This document shows, one piece after another, positions 23,433 to 31,256 of a stretch of DNA of 32,474 nucleotides (positions are counted from its first letter, which is position 1; each line of letters opens with the position of its first letter). The notes beneath the pieces were generated by a model that saw nothing but the letters and a program-made list of their open reading frames with translations, searched no databases and was not told the DNA's origin. Location: the NCBI GenBank assembly GCA_005881715.1, contig VBEE01000061.1:1-32474 (forward strand), in the 5' to 3' direction. Position numbers and translations under genes: made by a program. The stretch is from Chloroflexota bacterium. GTDB taxonomy: Bacteria; Chloroflexota; Dormibacteria; CF-121.

Positions 23433-26400
23433 TCACCGGAAGGCGAGATCGAAGATGTGGAAGTCGCCGCCGCTCAGGTTTGCCGGAAGGGTGATGCTTT
23501 CCACCGTCTTGCCGGCTGTCAGGTTGGCGGAGATTGCGAACACGTAGGTCTTGACGTAGTCATGCACGCCGCACGTGCAGTTGCGATATGCGGTGGTAGC
23601 CGCCGTCGCGTTGCTCGGCAGCGGTCCGAAGCCGCCGGCGCCCAACGTCCAGTCGCTGAACGCAACCGCGATCTGCTGGCTGGTGCCATCACCGTAGGTG
23701 ACGGTCAGCGTGCCGCTCGAACCCCGCGAGCCGACATTGTCCGCTGCGCCGAGGATGCCGATCTGTGTCTTCCCGGTAGTGGGATTGAGTTGGACGGTCT
23801 GGCCCCCGGCGTTGATGTTGTCGAGCTGGCCGGCGGGAACATCGGGCCAGGTGTAGCTGAATCCGTTCACGGTGACGGGACCGCCCGGGGTGATACCCGC
23901 TGCCTGTAGCGCCTGAGCGGAATAGCTGCAGCAGCCACCGTCAAAAGCCCCGGCGCCCATGGCGCTGTCGTCGGTGATCCCCACGTTGTTGTAGTACGGC
24001 CAGAGCTCGCCGGGCCGCGCGAGCGCCAGACCGACCACAACCTTGCCGACACTGACCCCGGTCGACGACGACAGCTGGAACGATACCGTCTCGCGCCCTT
24101 CGGTGGATCCGGCCGTGATCGTCACCGGCACACTCCGACGCCCTCCTTGATTGACCGTGAACGAGCCCATCGTCGGGCTCACCGTTACGCCGCTGGATGG
24201 CGTGGCCACCCAGCTGATCGTTTGAGGTGAGGTCCAGGTGGACTGCGCCCCGAGGCTGACCGTCGTCGCGCTCCCCGGCGTGAGAATCTGGTTGTCCGGA
24301 GAGGCGAACCCGATGGCGGCGACGTATTGGGTTCCATAGGAGGGCGGCGTATCCTGCGGCGCGGTGCCCCAGAAGGTGTTCGGTGCGGATCCCAACGCGT
24401 AGTCGAGTGTGCCGCCACCAGTGATCAGCGAGGGGTCGAACCAGAGCTGGTGGTAAGGATGGCCGTTGAACTTGAGCGACTGGATGTACGGGTTGCTGGG
24501 GGAGGCGCCCGGCGCGTTGATCGTGATGGTGCTGCCGTTCCCCAGGTGCACGATCGATAGCGGGAAGGCGGGCCCACTGATGTCCAGCTGGGCGCTGCCG
24601 GGGATGGTTGGGTACATGCCCAGCGCCGACCACACATACATGGAGGAGAGCGCGCCCAGGTCGTCGTTGTTCTTCAGCCCGGTGGGCGTGTCCTGGAACA
24701 GCTCATTGCGCATCCGGTTCACGACCGCCTGGGTCTTCCAGGGTTGCCGCGTGTAGTTGTAGAACATCTGGACGCCGAGCTCGAACTCGTTCGCCAGGAA
24801 GGCCCCGGTATCGCTCGACCCGTCGAGCGGTCCCGAGAAGAAGCTGTCGAGCAATGGGTTGACTGCCTGGTTCCCTCCCATGGCTGCGATCAAGCTGGCA
24901 TGGTTGAAGGGAACGATCCAGCGATACTGTGCCGAACTCCCCTCGACCATCCCGTCTGAGCTGGTTGGCGTCATCCCGCTTGTGAACTGACCGCTGGTGA
25001 GTTTGGGATTGAACAGGTTGATGCCGGCATTGAAGATGTTCTGCCAGTCCTGGGCTCGCTTGACCATCCTCGTGGCGGTGGCGCTGTCGTTTAGCGCGCT
25101 GGCGAACTGGGCCAGGGCCACATCCTCCTGGGTGTCCTCCAACAACGTCGCCGCGGTTCCATGGAAGTTGCAGCAGCCGTAGCTGCCGTCAACGGGGAGG
25201 TAGCCATACTGCGTTTGCATCGCCGTTCCCGGCCGCACATCGTTCACGGTGGTCGCCTGAGCGATCATGTCGTGAAGGGCCGTCGCGGTATCGAAGCTGG
25301 TTGCGCCGAAGGCGTAATAGTCTGCGAGGATTGCCTGGGCCGGGTCTCCGACCATGACGTAGTTGTTGCTGTTGGCAAACCCCCAGGGCGGCAGCAGATT
25401 GTCCTGGGCGTAGTCATTGAGCAGCGACTGGGCCTGATCACTCGACTCCTGCGGCGCGAGCAAGGCGGCGAGCTGCGACTGGCTGTGATAGGTATCCCAG
25501 CCCGAGTAGTTGGCGTACTGGGCGTGCCCGGCCGGCATGGTATGAATCGCCTGGTCAAAGCCGACATACTGGCCGTTCGCGTCGCTCCAGATGTTTGGAT
25601 GCAGCAACACCCGGTAGAGCATGGTGTAGAAGAGCTGCTGCTGCGTCGGCGTCCCGCCGCCAATCTGAATCCTCGAGAGCAGAGCGTTCCAGGCCGCATG
25701 GCTCGCGGAGCGGACCGCGTTGAAGTCCCAATTCGGATTGTCGGTTTGCCAGTTGAGCTTCGCGTTGCCGACGCTCACGAAGGAAATGCCGACCTTGGCC
25801 TGCAGGACCTGGTTGGCCGTGGTGTCGAAGGTCAGGAATACCGAATTGGGTCCGGGCTGGCCCGCCTCGGTGATCACTTGCGAGGCCGTGAACGGGTGGT
25901 CGAAGGTAATGTCGAAATGGACCGTGTAGGTATCGGGCGCGCCGCAGAAGTGCCCGCTGGTGGCGGCCCCCTGAACCTCGTTATGGCCGACGATCTGCGC
26001 GCTGCTTGCCATCGTTCCGTTCTGGCTGTCGAGCAGCTTCATGAGGATGTTGGCATTGGTCGTCGACGGAAAGGTAAAGCGGCCCATGGCGCTCCGCCGC
26101 GTCGATGTCAGTTCGGCGGTGATCGCGGGGCTGCCCACTCTGACTGAGTAGTAGCCGGCGGTGGCGACTTCGCCGGTGTGGGTGAATGATTCCTGAAAGC
26201 TGCCCGGATCGCCGGCCGGCAATCCACCCGTTAGCGGCAGAAACGGGACGTCCTGATAGGCACCGCAGCCCGGGCCGCTGATGTGGGTCAGGCTGAAGCC
26301 GCGTAGTTGGGTCTGGTCGTATCGGTAGCCGCCGCCGTCGGTGCGCCGGCGCGTGTCGGGACTCCATTGAATCATCCCGAAGGGCGCGGCTGGCCCAGGA

Positions 26401-26579
26401 AAGACGTTGCCGCCGCCGGTCGTGGCCACCAGCGTGTTGACCACCGAAGCCGGGTCAGTGACGATGGGCGGGGCCGCGGCGACGGCGCCGGTCGGTGCGC
26501 CCACGGCGACGACCGTCGCAAGTGTGAGGCTCGCAATCGACGACAGCGAAAAAGAAAGGGACCGCCCCAGCTGCTTCAT
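23433..26579 (-). CDS. Exported GH92 family alpha-mannosidase
   Basis: 1048 residues with a signal peptide (to about GAVAA, residue 35). The GH92 N-terminal sandwich has NVFPGPAAPFGMIQWSPDT, GFSLTHISGPGCGAYQDVPFLP; the (alpha/alpha)6 barrel has YSGWDTYHSQSQLAALLAP, GYGCCNFHG-like segments, DGMVEGSSAQYRWIVPFN and the acidic signature NNDDLGALSSMYVWSALGMYP (about 636-655). GH92 enzymes are calcium-dependent exo-acting alpha-mannosidases, often alpha-1,2. From about 790 on comes a NEW3-like beta domain, and the last 200 residues look like a carbohydrate-binding module. ATG at 26579 follows a GGGAGAG site. Bacterial GH92 enzymes commonly attack fungal or host mannoproteins. Confidence 0.93.
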   Translation of the reverse strand: MKQLGRSLSFSLSSIASLTLATVVAVGAPTGAVAAAPPIVTDPASVVNTLVATTGGGNVFPGPAAPFGMIQWSPDTRRRTDGGGYRYDQTQLRGFSLTHISGPGCGAYQDVPFLPLTGGLPAGDPGSFQESFTHTGEVATAGYYSVRVGSPAITAELTSTRRSAMGRFTFPSTTNANILMKLLDSQNGTMASSAQIVGHNEVQGAATSGHFCGAPDTYTVHFDITFDHPFTASQVITEAGQPGPNSVFLTFDTTANQVLQAKVGISFVSVGNAKLNWQTDNPNWDFNAVRSASHAAWNALLSRIQIGGGTPTQQQLFYTMLYRVLLHPNIWSDANGQYVGFDQAIHTMPAGHAQYANYSGWDTYHSQSQLAALLAPQESSDQAQSLLNDYAQDNLLPPWGFANSNNYVMVGDPAQAILADYYAFGATSFDTATALHDMIAQATTVNDVRPGTAMQTQYGYLPVDGSYGCCNFHGTAATLLEDTQEDVALAQFASALNDSATATRMVKRAQDWQNIFNAGINLFNPKLTSGQFTSGMTPTSSDGMVEGSSAQYRWIVPFNHASLIAAMGGNQAVNPLLDSFFSGPLDGSSDTGAFLANEFELGVQMFYNYTRQPWKTQAVVNRMRNELFQDTPTGLKNNDDLGALSSMYVWSALGMYPTIPGSAQLDISGPAFPLSIVHLGNGSTITINAPGASPSNPYIQSLKFNGHPYHQLWFDPSLITGGGTLDYALGSAPNTFWGTAPQDTPPSYGTQYVAAIGFASPDNQILTPGSATTVSLGAQSTWTSPQTISWVATPSSGVTVSPTMGSFTVNQGGRRSVPVTITAGSTEGRETVSFQLSSSTGVSVGKVVVGLALARPGELWPYYNNVGITDDSAMGAGAFDGGCCSYSAQALQAAGITPGGPVTVNGFSYTWPDVPAGQLDNINAGGQTVQLNPTTGKTQIGILGAADNVGSRGSSGTLTVTYGDGTSQQIAVAFSDWTLGAGGFGPLPSNATAATTAYRNCTCGVHDYVKTYVFAISANLTAGKTVESITLPANLSGGDFHIFDLAFR

Positions 26580-26751
26580 CGAAACTCTCCCATCCCTTTA
26601 GGGCCGGCGGAAGATCCAGCCGGTTGAAAATTGATGCGGTTGTCAAAACGGCCACGATGAGGATAATGCCGCATGGTAGCGTCGGTCAACCTCTTTATGA
26701 GTTCGGCATTGTAAGTTGCCGTCCCACTCCGGAGACCGAATCGTTCCTTCC

Positions 26752-26780
26752 TTGACATCCGGTCCCGGAGATGTTTTAAA
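26752..26780 (+). promoter_or_regulatory. Promoter of the ABC importer operon
   Basis: Consensus TTGACA (26752-26757), 17 bases, then TTTAAA (26775-26780). A second weaker candidate upstream is TTGTCA (26640-26645), 16 bases, GATAAT (26662-26667). The rest of the 238-base gap after the GH92 start shows no gene. Confidence 0.65.
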
Positions 26781-26817
26781 CGGGGGAGCAGATCAGCGCG
26801 ACATTGAGGAGGGGAAC

Positions 26818-26889
26818 ATGGAATACGCTCGCCTGCGGCAGTGCGACTTTCCGGCCAGCGGCGGCCAGCTCGAAGGGACAAGGCAATGA
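26818..26889 (+). CDS. 23-residue leader ORF coupled to the solute-binding protein gene
   Basis: ATG at 26818 has a strong GAGGAGGGG site and starts MEYARLRQCDFPASGG..., ending in TGA that overlaps the ATG of the lipoprotein gene (ATGA, 26886-26889). The lipoprotein ATG itself has only a weak AAGG site, so its translation probably depends on ribosomes finishing the leader. The peptide has no signal or membrane segment. It could simply raise expression by coupling or could sense an amino acid; it contains one cysteine, two glutamines close to the end and three arginines. A shorter explanation is a remnant of a longer N-terminus. Confidence 0.55.
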   Translation: MEYARLRQCDFPASGGQLEGTRQ

Positions 26890-27995
26890 AGGGTGAAGCT
26901 GCCATCAAGCGGCTGGGCCTCCTGGCGGGAGCCCTCGTTCTGCTGACGGCCTGCGGGGGCGGCAGCACAGCCTCAACCGTGAATGCGGCCACCGCAAAAT
27001 CCGCCGCCGACGTTGGTGGCATGGACGCCCTGGTTACAGCCGCCAAGAAGGAAGGCAAGCTCAATATCATCGCCACTCCGCCGGACTGGGCGAACTACGG
27101 TGCGATCATCGACAGTTTCAAGGCTAAGTACGGGATCAGCATCGACTCGGCCAACCCGAACGGCAGCAGCCAGGATGAGATCAACGCCGTGAAGCAGCTT
27201 GGCAAGACCTCGCGAGCGCCTGACGTCCTCGACATGGGGAAAGCGGTGACCATCGCGAACACCGACCTGTACGCGCCTTACAAGGTCCAAACCTGGAGTG
27301 ACATTCCCGACAGCCAGAAAGAATCGACCGGCCTCTATGTCCAGGACTATGGCGGCTACATGTCCATTGGCTATGACTCGGCCAAGGTCCCAGCGGTGAG
27401 CTCACTACAGGACCTGATGGGCTCCGGCTTTCGAGGGAGGGTCGCGCTCAACGGCGACCCCACCAAGGCGAATGCCGCGCTCAACGGGGTCATGATGGCC
27501 TCGCTCGCCAACGGCGGATCGGCCGATGACATCAGCAAGGGCGTCGACTTCTTCCACCAGCTCAAGGTCAGGGGCAATTTCACCCCGGTGCAGGCCACCA
27601 CGGCGACCGTCAAGCAAGGCCAGACGCCGGTCGTCTTCGACTGGGACTATCTCTCGGCCTCGCACGGCACCGATGTCCCGACCTGGAAGATTTTCACGCC
27701 CAGCAACGCCATTCTCGGCGACTACTACAACGCGGCCATCAACAAGAATGCTCCCCATCCGGCCGCCGCCCGGTTGTGGGAGGAATACATCTACTCCGAC
27801 GCAGGTCAGAACCTCTGGCTCAAGGGCCTGGCCCGTCCCGTCCGCATGGCAGCCATGCAGTCATCCGGGAAGATTGACGCCGCCGCCGCGGCCAAGCTGC
27901 CCCAGGTCAATGGAACCCCCGTCTTTTTGACCGATGCTCAGGCCACGAAGGCGAAGGAGTACCTCGCCTCACACTGGGCCCAGGCGATCGGTTGA
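26886..27995 (+). CDS. ABC importer solute-binding lipoprotein (polyamine/Fe3+/phosphonate class)
   Basis: 369 residues from ATG 26886, chosen because it gives a proper lipoprotein signal (IKRLGLLAGALVLLTACGGG, lipobox cysteine near residue 21) and is overlapped by the leader ORF. The mature part begins GGMDALVTAAKKEGKLNIIATPPDWANYGAIIDSFKAKYGI, the opening of type II periplasmic-binding folds in the SBP_bac_6/PotD-like group. DYGGYMSIGYDSAKVP, QDLMGSGFRGRVALNGDP, VVFDWDYLS and WEEYIYSDAGQNLWLKGLARPVRM are typical of the group that takes up polyamines, ferric iron or aminoethylphosphonate. No iron-binding tyrosine pair is evident. The stop overlaps the TTG start of the first permease. Confidence 0.9.
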   Translation: MKGEAAIKRLGLLAGALVLLTACGGGSTASTVNAATAKSAADVGGMDALVTAAKKEGKLNIIATPPDWANYGAIIDSFKAKYGISIDSANPNGSSQDEINAVKQLGKTSRAPDVLDMGKAVTIANTDLYAPYKVQTWSDIPDSQKESTGLYVQDYGGYMSIGYDSAKVPAVSSLQDLMGSGFRGRVALNGDPTKANAALNGVMMASLANGGSADDISKGVDFFHQLKVRGNFTPVQATTATVKQGQTPVVFDWDYLSASHGTDVPTWKIFTPSNAILGDYYNAAINKNAPHPAAARLWEEYIYSDAGQNLWLKGLARPVRMAAMQSSGKIDAAAAAKLPQVNGTPVFLTDAQATKAKEYLASHWAQAIG

Positions 27996-28894
27996 CCGTT
28001 ATCGAGCGACCGCTGGTTGAGACGGTGCGCCGCCCCTTGAGGGGCGGCACCCGTCTGGCCACGCCGCAATGGATCGCGGCGGCGCCCTTCTTTCTTTACG
28101 TCGGCATTTTCCTGCTTCTGCCGACAGCAATCGTCGCCGGCGGAGCGTTCATCGATGGCAAGGGCCTGAGCCTCTCCAACTTCGCGACGATGAACCAGCG
28201 CTTCGTCATCAACGCGTTCATCAACAGCGTCGTCCTCTCCGCCATCAGCGCCATCATCGGCGCCGTGTTCGGCGCGCTGCTGGCCTACGCGGTGGCCACC
28301 GGCAATCCCAACGGCGTCTTCCGGCGGCTGGTGTCGTCGGCGTGTGGCGTGCTGGCGCAATTCGGTGGGGTCACGCTGGCCTTCGCGTTCATCGCGACGC
28401 TCGGCAGCGCCGGCTTGATCACCTTGTGGTTACAGCAGCATGGCATGCGCATTTACGCCAACGGCGTTTGGCTTTATCAGCTGCGCGGGCTCGTCCTCGT
28501 CTACACCTACTTTCAAATCCCGCTGATGGTGCTGGTGTTCTTGCCCGCCCTGGACGGGATTCGGCCGCAGTGGCGCGAGGCCACCGAGAGCCTCGGCGGC
28601 GGCACCTGGCATTACTGGCGCTACGTCGCTGGGCCGCTCCTGGCGCCGGCGTTTCTCGGCAGCACGCTCCTTCTCTTCGCCAATGCCTTCTCGGCCTATG
28701 CGACCGCCGCAGCCCTGATCAACCAGGGCAGCATCGTCGCTTCGCTGCTGATCGCCAATACGCTCACCAGCGAGGTCGGCCTGGCGAACCCTGGGATCGC
28801 CTCCGCGCTGGCCCTGGTAATGGTTGTCATCGTCGCGATCGTGATGGTGCTGTACACGGTGTTGCAGCGGAGGACGGCGAGGTGGCTGCAATGA
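27992..28894 (+). CDS. ABC importer permease, first subunit
   Basis: 300 residues with a TTG start in the four-base overlap TTGA. About six hydrophobic segments follow a basic N-terminus (FFLYVGIFLLLPTAIVAGGAF, NSVVLSAISAIIGAVFGALLAYAV and others). The EAA loop that contacts the ATPase is EATESLGGGTWHYWRYVAGPLLAPAFLGS. It matches the PotB/CysT-like permeases of the polyamine-iron-sulfate group. It should pair with the second permease to form the channel. Last two helices end at VIVAIVMVLYTVLQRR. Confidence 0.93.
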   Translation: MTVIERPLVETVRRPLRGGTRLATPQWIAAAPFFLYVGIFLLLPTAIVAGGAFIDGKGLSLSNFATMNQRFVINAFINSVVLSAISAIIGAVFGALLAYAVATGNPNGVFRRLVSSACGVLAQFGGVTLAFAFIATLGSAGLITLWLQQHGMRIYANGVWLYQLRGLVLVYTYFQIPLMVLVFLPALDGIRPQWREATESLGGGTWHYWRYVAGPLLAPAFLGSTLLLFANAFSAYATAAALINQGSIVASLLIANTLTSEVGLANPGIASALALVMVVIVAIVMVLYTVLQRRTARWLQ

Positions 28895-28916
28895 CCTCCT
28901 TGGGCTGGGTGTCGTC

Positions 28917-29753
28917 ATGAGTCGCAACCGACGGCTCAAGCTGCAGATCTTCCGGGTGGCGGTCTTCCTCGTGCTTGGCGCTTTCTTCCTCCTGCCGATC
29001 GGCGCCATGTTCGAGTTCTCGACGCGGGGCGTGACGGATACCGCGCCGCGCACGCTCAATGCCTGGCTGACCATCGGCCAAACCCCCGACCTCGTGGCGG
29101 CTATCCTCGCCTCATTGGGGCTGGCGGTCTTGACCTCGCTGGGGATGCTGCTCTTGCTGGTTCCCACCATGATCTGGATCCGGTTGCGACTGCCCTACTT
29201 GACTCGCGCGATGGAGTTCCTGTGTCTGCTGCCATTGACCATCCCGGCCATCGTGCTAGTTGCGGGGCTGGCACCCATCTACCTCTGGATGAATCTCAAT
29301 ATCAACGATTCGATCCTGACCCTTGCGTTCGTTTACCTCATCCTGGTGCTGCCATTCGCCTACCGGGCGCTGTTCACGGGGCTTGCCGCAATCGACGTAA
29401 AGACGCTGGCCGAGGCGGCGCGCAGCCTGGGGGCAAATTGGGGCACCGTCATGCTGCGCGTGATCGTTCCGAACATGTCCGTCGCCATCCTCAACGCGTG
29501 CCTGCTCTCGGTGGCCGTGGTCCTCGGCGAGTTCACGATCGCGAACCTGCTCAACTACGTGAACCTGCAGGTTGCCATCGCGCTACTGGGCCGGGCCAAC
29601 GCAACCGTGTCGATCGCCGTCGCGGTCGCCTCGCTGTTGTTCGCCTTCATCCTGCTGGTGATTCTTTCGTTCGCGGGCCGGCCGCGGGCGCGCGTGCATC
29701 TTGAGGACACCGGTCTCCCGTATCCGGGCGCGGCTGGAGGCGGCCTGAGGTGA
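28917..29753 (+). CDS. ABC importer permease, second subunit
   Basis: 278 residues, ATG 22 bases after the first permease. Six predicted helices, beginning LQIFRVAVFLVLGAFFLLPIGAMFEFS. The EAA loop is LAEAARSLGANWGTVMLRVIVPNMSVAILNACLLS, and PFAYRALFTGLAAID precedes it, as in PotC-like subunits. No good ribosome site was seen, so coupling to the gene before it is likely. The stop overlaps the GTG start of the ATPase gene. Confidence 0.93.
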   Translation: MSRNRRLKLQIFRVAVFLVLGAFFLLPIGAMFEFSTRGVTDTAPRTLNAWLTIGQTPDLVAAILASLGLAVLTSLGMLLLLVPTMIWIRLRLPYLTRAMEFLCLLPLTIPAIVLVAGLAPIYLWMNLNINDSILTLAFVYLILVLPFAYRALFTGLAAIDVKTLAEAARSLGANWGTVMLRVIVPNMSVAILNACLLSVAVVLGEFTIANLLNYVNLQVAIALLGRANATVSIAVAVASLLFAFILLVILSFAGRPRARVHLEDTGLPYPGAAGGGLR

Positions 29754-30862
29754 CGACTGCCGTGGCGGCCGCCGGGGTGGGGACCGCCACACGAGCCGGC
29801 GTCGAGATCCGGTTGGAGAATCTACGCCGGCGCTACGGCGCGGTCACCGCCCTCGATGGCCTGACCCTGACGCTCGCTCCTGGAGAATTGGTCGCCCTGC
29901 TAGGTCCGTCCGGTTGCGGGAAAACGACCGCCCTCCGCCTGCTGGCGGGCCTCGAGGAGGCGGACGGTGGCCGGGTCGTCATCGGCGGCCACGATGTGAC
30001 GGGCCTGCCCGCGAACAAGCGGGACACGGGAATGGTGTTCCAGGCGTACTCCCTCTTTCCCCACATGACCGCCTGGGAGAACGTCGCCTTCGGCCTGCAG
30101 ATGCGCAAAATCGGCGCCGCCGATCGTCGCCGCCGAGCCATCGAAACGCTGGAATTAGTGGGCCTGGGCGGCTTCGCGAACCGATACGCCCACCAGATGT
30201 CGGGCGGTCAGCAGCAGCGGGTGGCCCTGGCTCGGGCGCTCGCCATCCGGCCGAAGGTGCTCCTGCTCGACGAGCCGCTCTCCGCCCTGGACGCGAAGGT
30301 TCGGGTCCGGCTTCGCGACGAAATCCGGCGGGTCCAGCTGGACGTCGGCATCACGACGCTCTTCGTGACTCACGACCAGGAGGAGGCACTTGCCATCGCG
30401 GACCGGGTGGGGGTGATGCAATCCGGCCGGCTGGAGCAAGTCGGGCCGCCGACAACCATCTATTCCCGACCGGCCACGCCCTTCGTCGCCGAGTTCGTCG
30501 GGCTCACCAACCGGCTCCCGGGTATCGTGCGCGGCGGGCAGGTCGAGGTGAGAGGGACGAGCCTTCCGCTTGTGCAGCCGGACGCCGCCGACGGCGCGGC
30601 GGTTGCGCTGGTACGCCCGGAAGCGGTGACCTTCGCCAGCGACAATGAGACGGCGGCCGGCCCCCTTGTCGGAACCGTCATCGCCGTCGCCTTTCTCGGT
30701 GCCACGAGCCGGGTCACGGTCGATCTTGGAGACATCACCGTGCTCGCGCAGCTGGCGACCTCGGAAGCCGCCGCCCACCCGGCCGGGACCCGGGTCCGCC
30801 TGGCGCTCCGGCCGGATGCGGTGCTGATCGCCCGAGAGACAACCGGCGCCACGTCCGCCTGA
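29750..30862 (+). CDS. ABC importer ATPase (PotA/FbpC/CysA class)
   Basis: 370 residues. Walker A is GPSGCGKTT (52-60), the Q-loop MVFQAYSLFPHMT, the signature MSGGQQQRVALARALA, Walker B VLLLDEPLSALD and the switch histidine in LFVTHDQEEA. The last 110 residues form a TOBE-type domain (VGLTNRLPGIVRGGQVEVRG... VRPEAVTFASDNETAAGPLVGTVIAVAFLGATSRVTVDLGD), as in polyamine and iron importers. The GTG start overlaps the permease stop by four bases. The complete operon is lipoprotein, two permeases, ATPase. Confidence 0.95.
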   Translation: MTTAVAAAGVGTATRAGVEIRLENLRRRYGAVTALDGLTLTLAPGELVALLGPSGCGKTTALRLLAGLEEADGGRVVIGGHDVTGLPANKRDTGMVFQAYSLFPHMTAWENVAFGLQMRKIGAADRRRRAIETLELVGLGGFANRYAHQMSGGQQQRVALARALAIRPKVLLLDEPLSALDAKVRVRLRDEIRRVQLDVGITTLFVTHDQEEALAIADRVGVMQSGRLEQVGPPTTIYSRPATPFVAEFVGLTNRLPGIVRGGQVEVRGTSLPLVQPDAADGAAVALVRPEAVTFASDNETAAGPLVGTVIAVAFLGATSRVTVDLGDITVLAQLATSEAAAHPAGTRVRLALRPDAVLIARETTGATSA

Positions 30863-30872
30863 GCCCGCGACG

Positions 30873-31178
30873 ATTCCAGGTTCGTTCCCGGAACGCGTTC
30901 GCCTCGTCATTCGCGACCTGAAGCGGGGCGAGGTCGTCAGCTACGGCGAGATCGCGCGGCGGGCCGGCTATCCGCGGGCGGCGCGGGCGGTCGGGAACAT
31001 CCTGGCCACCAATCTCGGCCTGCCCTGGTGGCGCGTGGTCCGCTCCGACGGTCGGCTGGCCGCGCACAGCCGCGAGGAACAGGCCCGACGCCTACGACGC
31101 GAGGGTGTCCAGGTGCGCGATGGGCGCTGCCAGGTCGGCTCCAATTCGAAAAGGCGCCCGGTACGACCCTCTTCTTAA
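30873..31178 (+). CDS. Alkyltransferase-like protein (Cys-less MGMT homologue)
   Basis: A frame of about 102 codons reads (I/M)PGSFPERVRLVIRDLKRG, EVVSYGEIARRAGYPRAARAVGNILATN and LPWWRVVRSDGRLAAHSREEQARRLRREGV. This is the DNA-binding half of O6-alkylguanine-DNA alkyltransferase. The active site PCHRV is PWWRV here, so the alkyl-accepting cysteine is replaced by tryptophan, the mark of ATL proteins, which flag alkylated guanine for nucleotide excision repair. The winged helix residues and the arginine finger region (RAARAVGN) are present. No ATG, GTG or TTG exists upstream in this frame. ATT at 30873 is the most natural start by family length, so it is a rare start codon, a lost ATG or an error. 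It lies 10 bases after the ATPase stop. Confidence 0.75.
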   Translation: MPGSFPERVRLVIRDLKRGEVVSYGEIARRAGYPRAARAVGNILATNLGLPWWRVVRSDGRLAAHSREEQARRLRREGVQVRDGRCQVGSNSKRRPVRPSS

Positions 31179-31195
31179 CGCGGCTTAACCGGCCG

Positions 31196-31224
31196 TTGAC
31201 CGCTTGTCCAAATCCCGCTACGCT
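31196..31224 (+). promoter_or_regulatory. Promoter of the sedolisin gene
   Basis: TTGACC (31196-31201), 17 bases, TACGCT (31219-31224), followed 20 bases later by an AGGAGGG ribosome site. Confidence 0.6.
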
Positions 31225-31256
31225 TTACGCACTCACCAAATAGAGGAGGGAAGCGC

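Noticed and set aside
30890-30906. Near-palindrome GTTCCCGGAAC as a second operator
   Set aside because: It is inside the first codons of the alkyltransferase-like gene, has an odd-centred core and does not match the LexA box at 10817.
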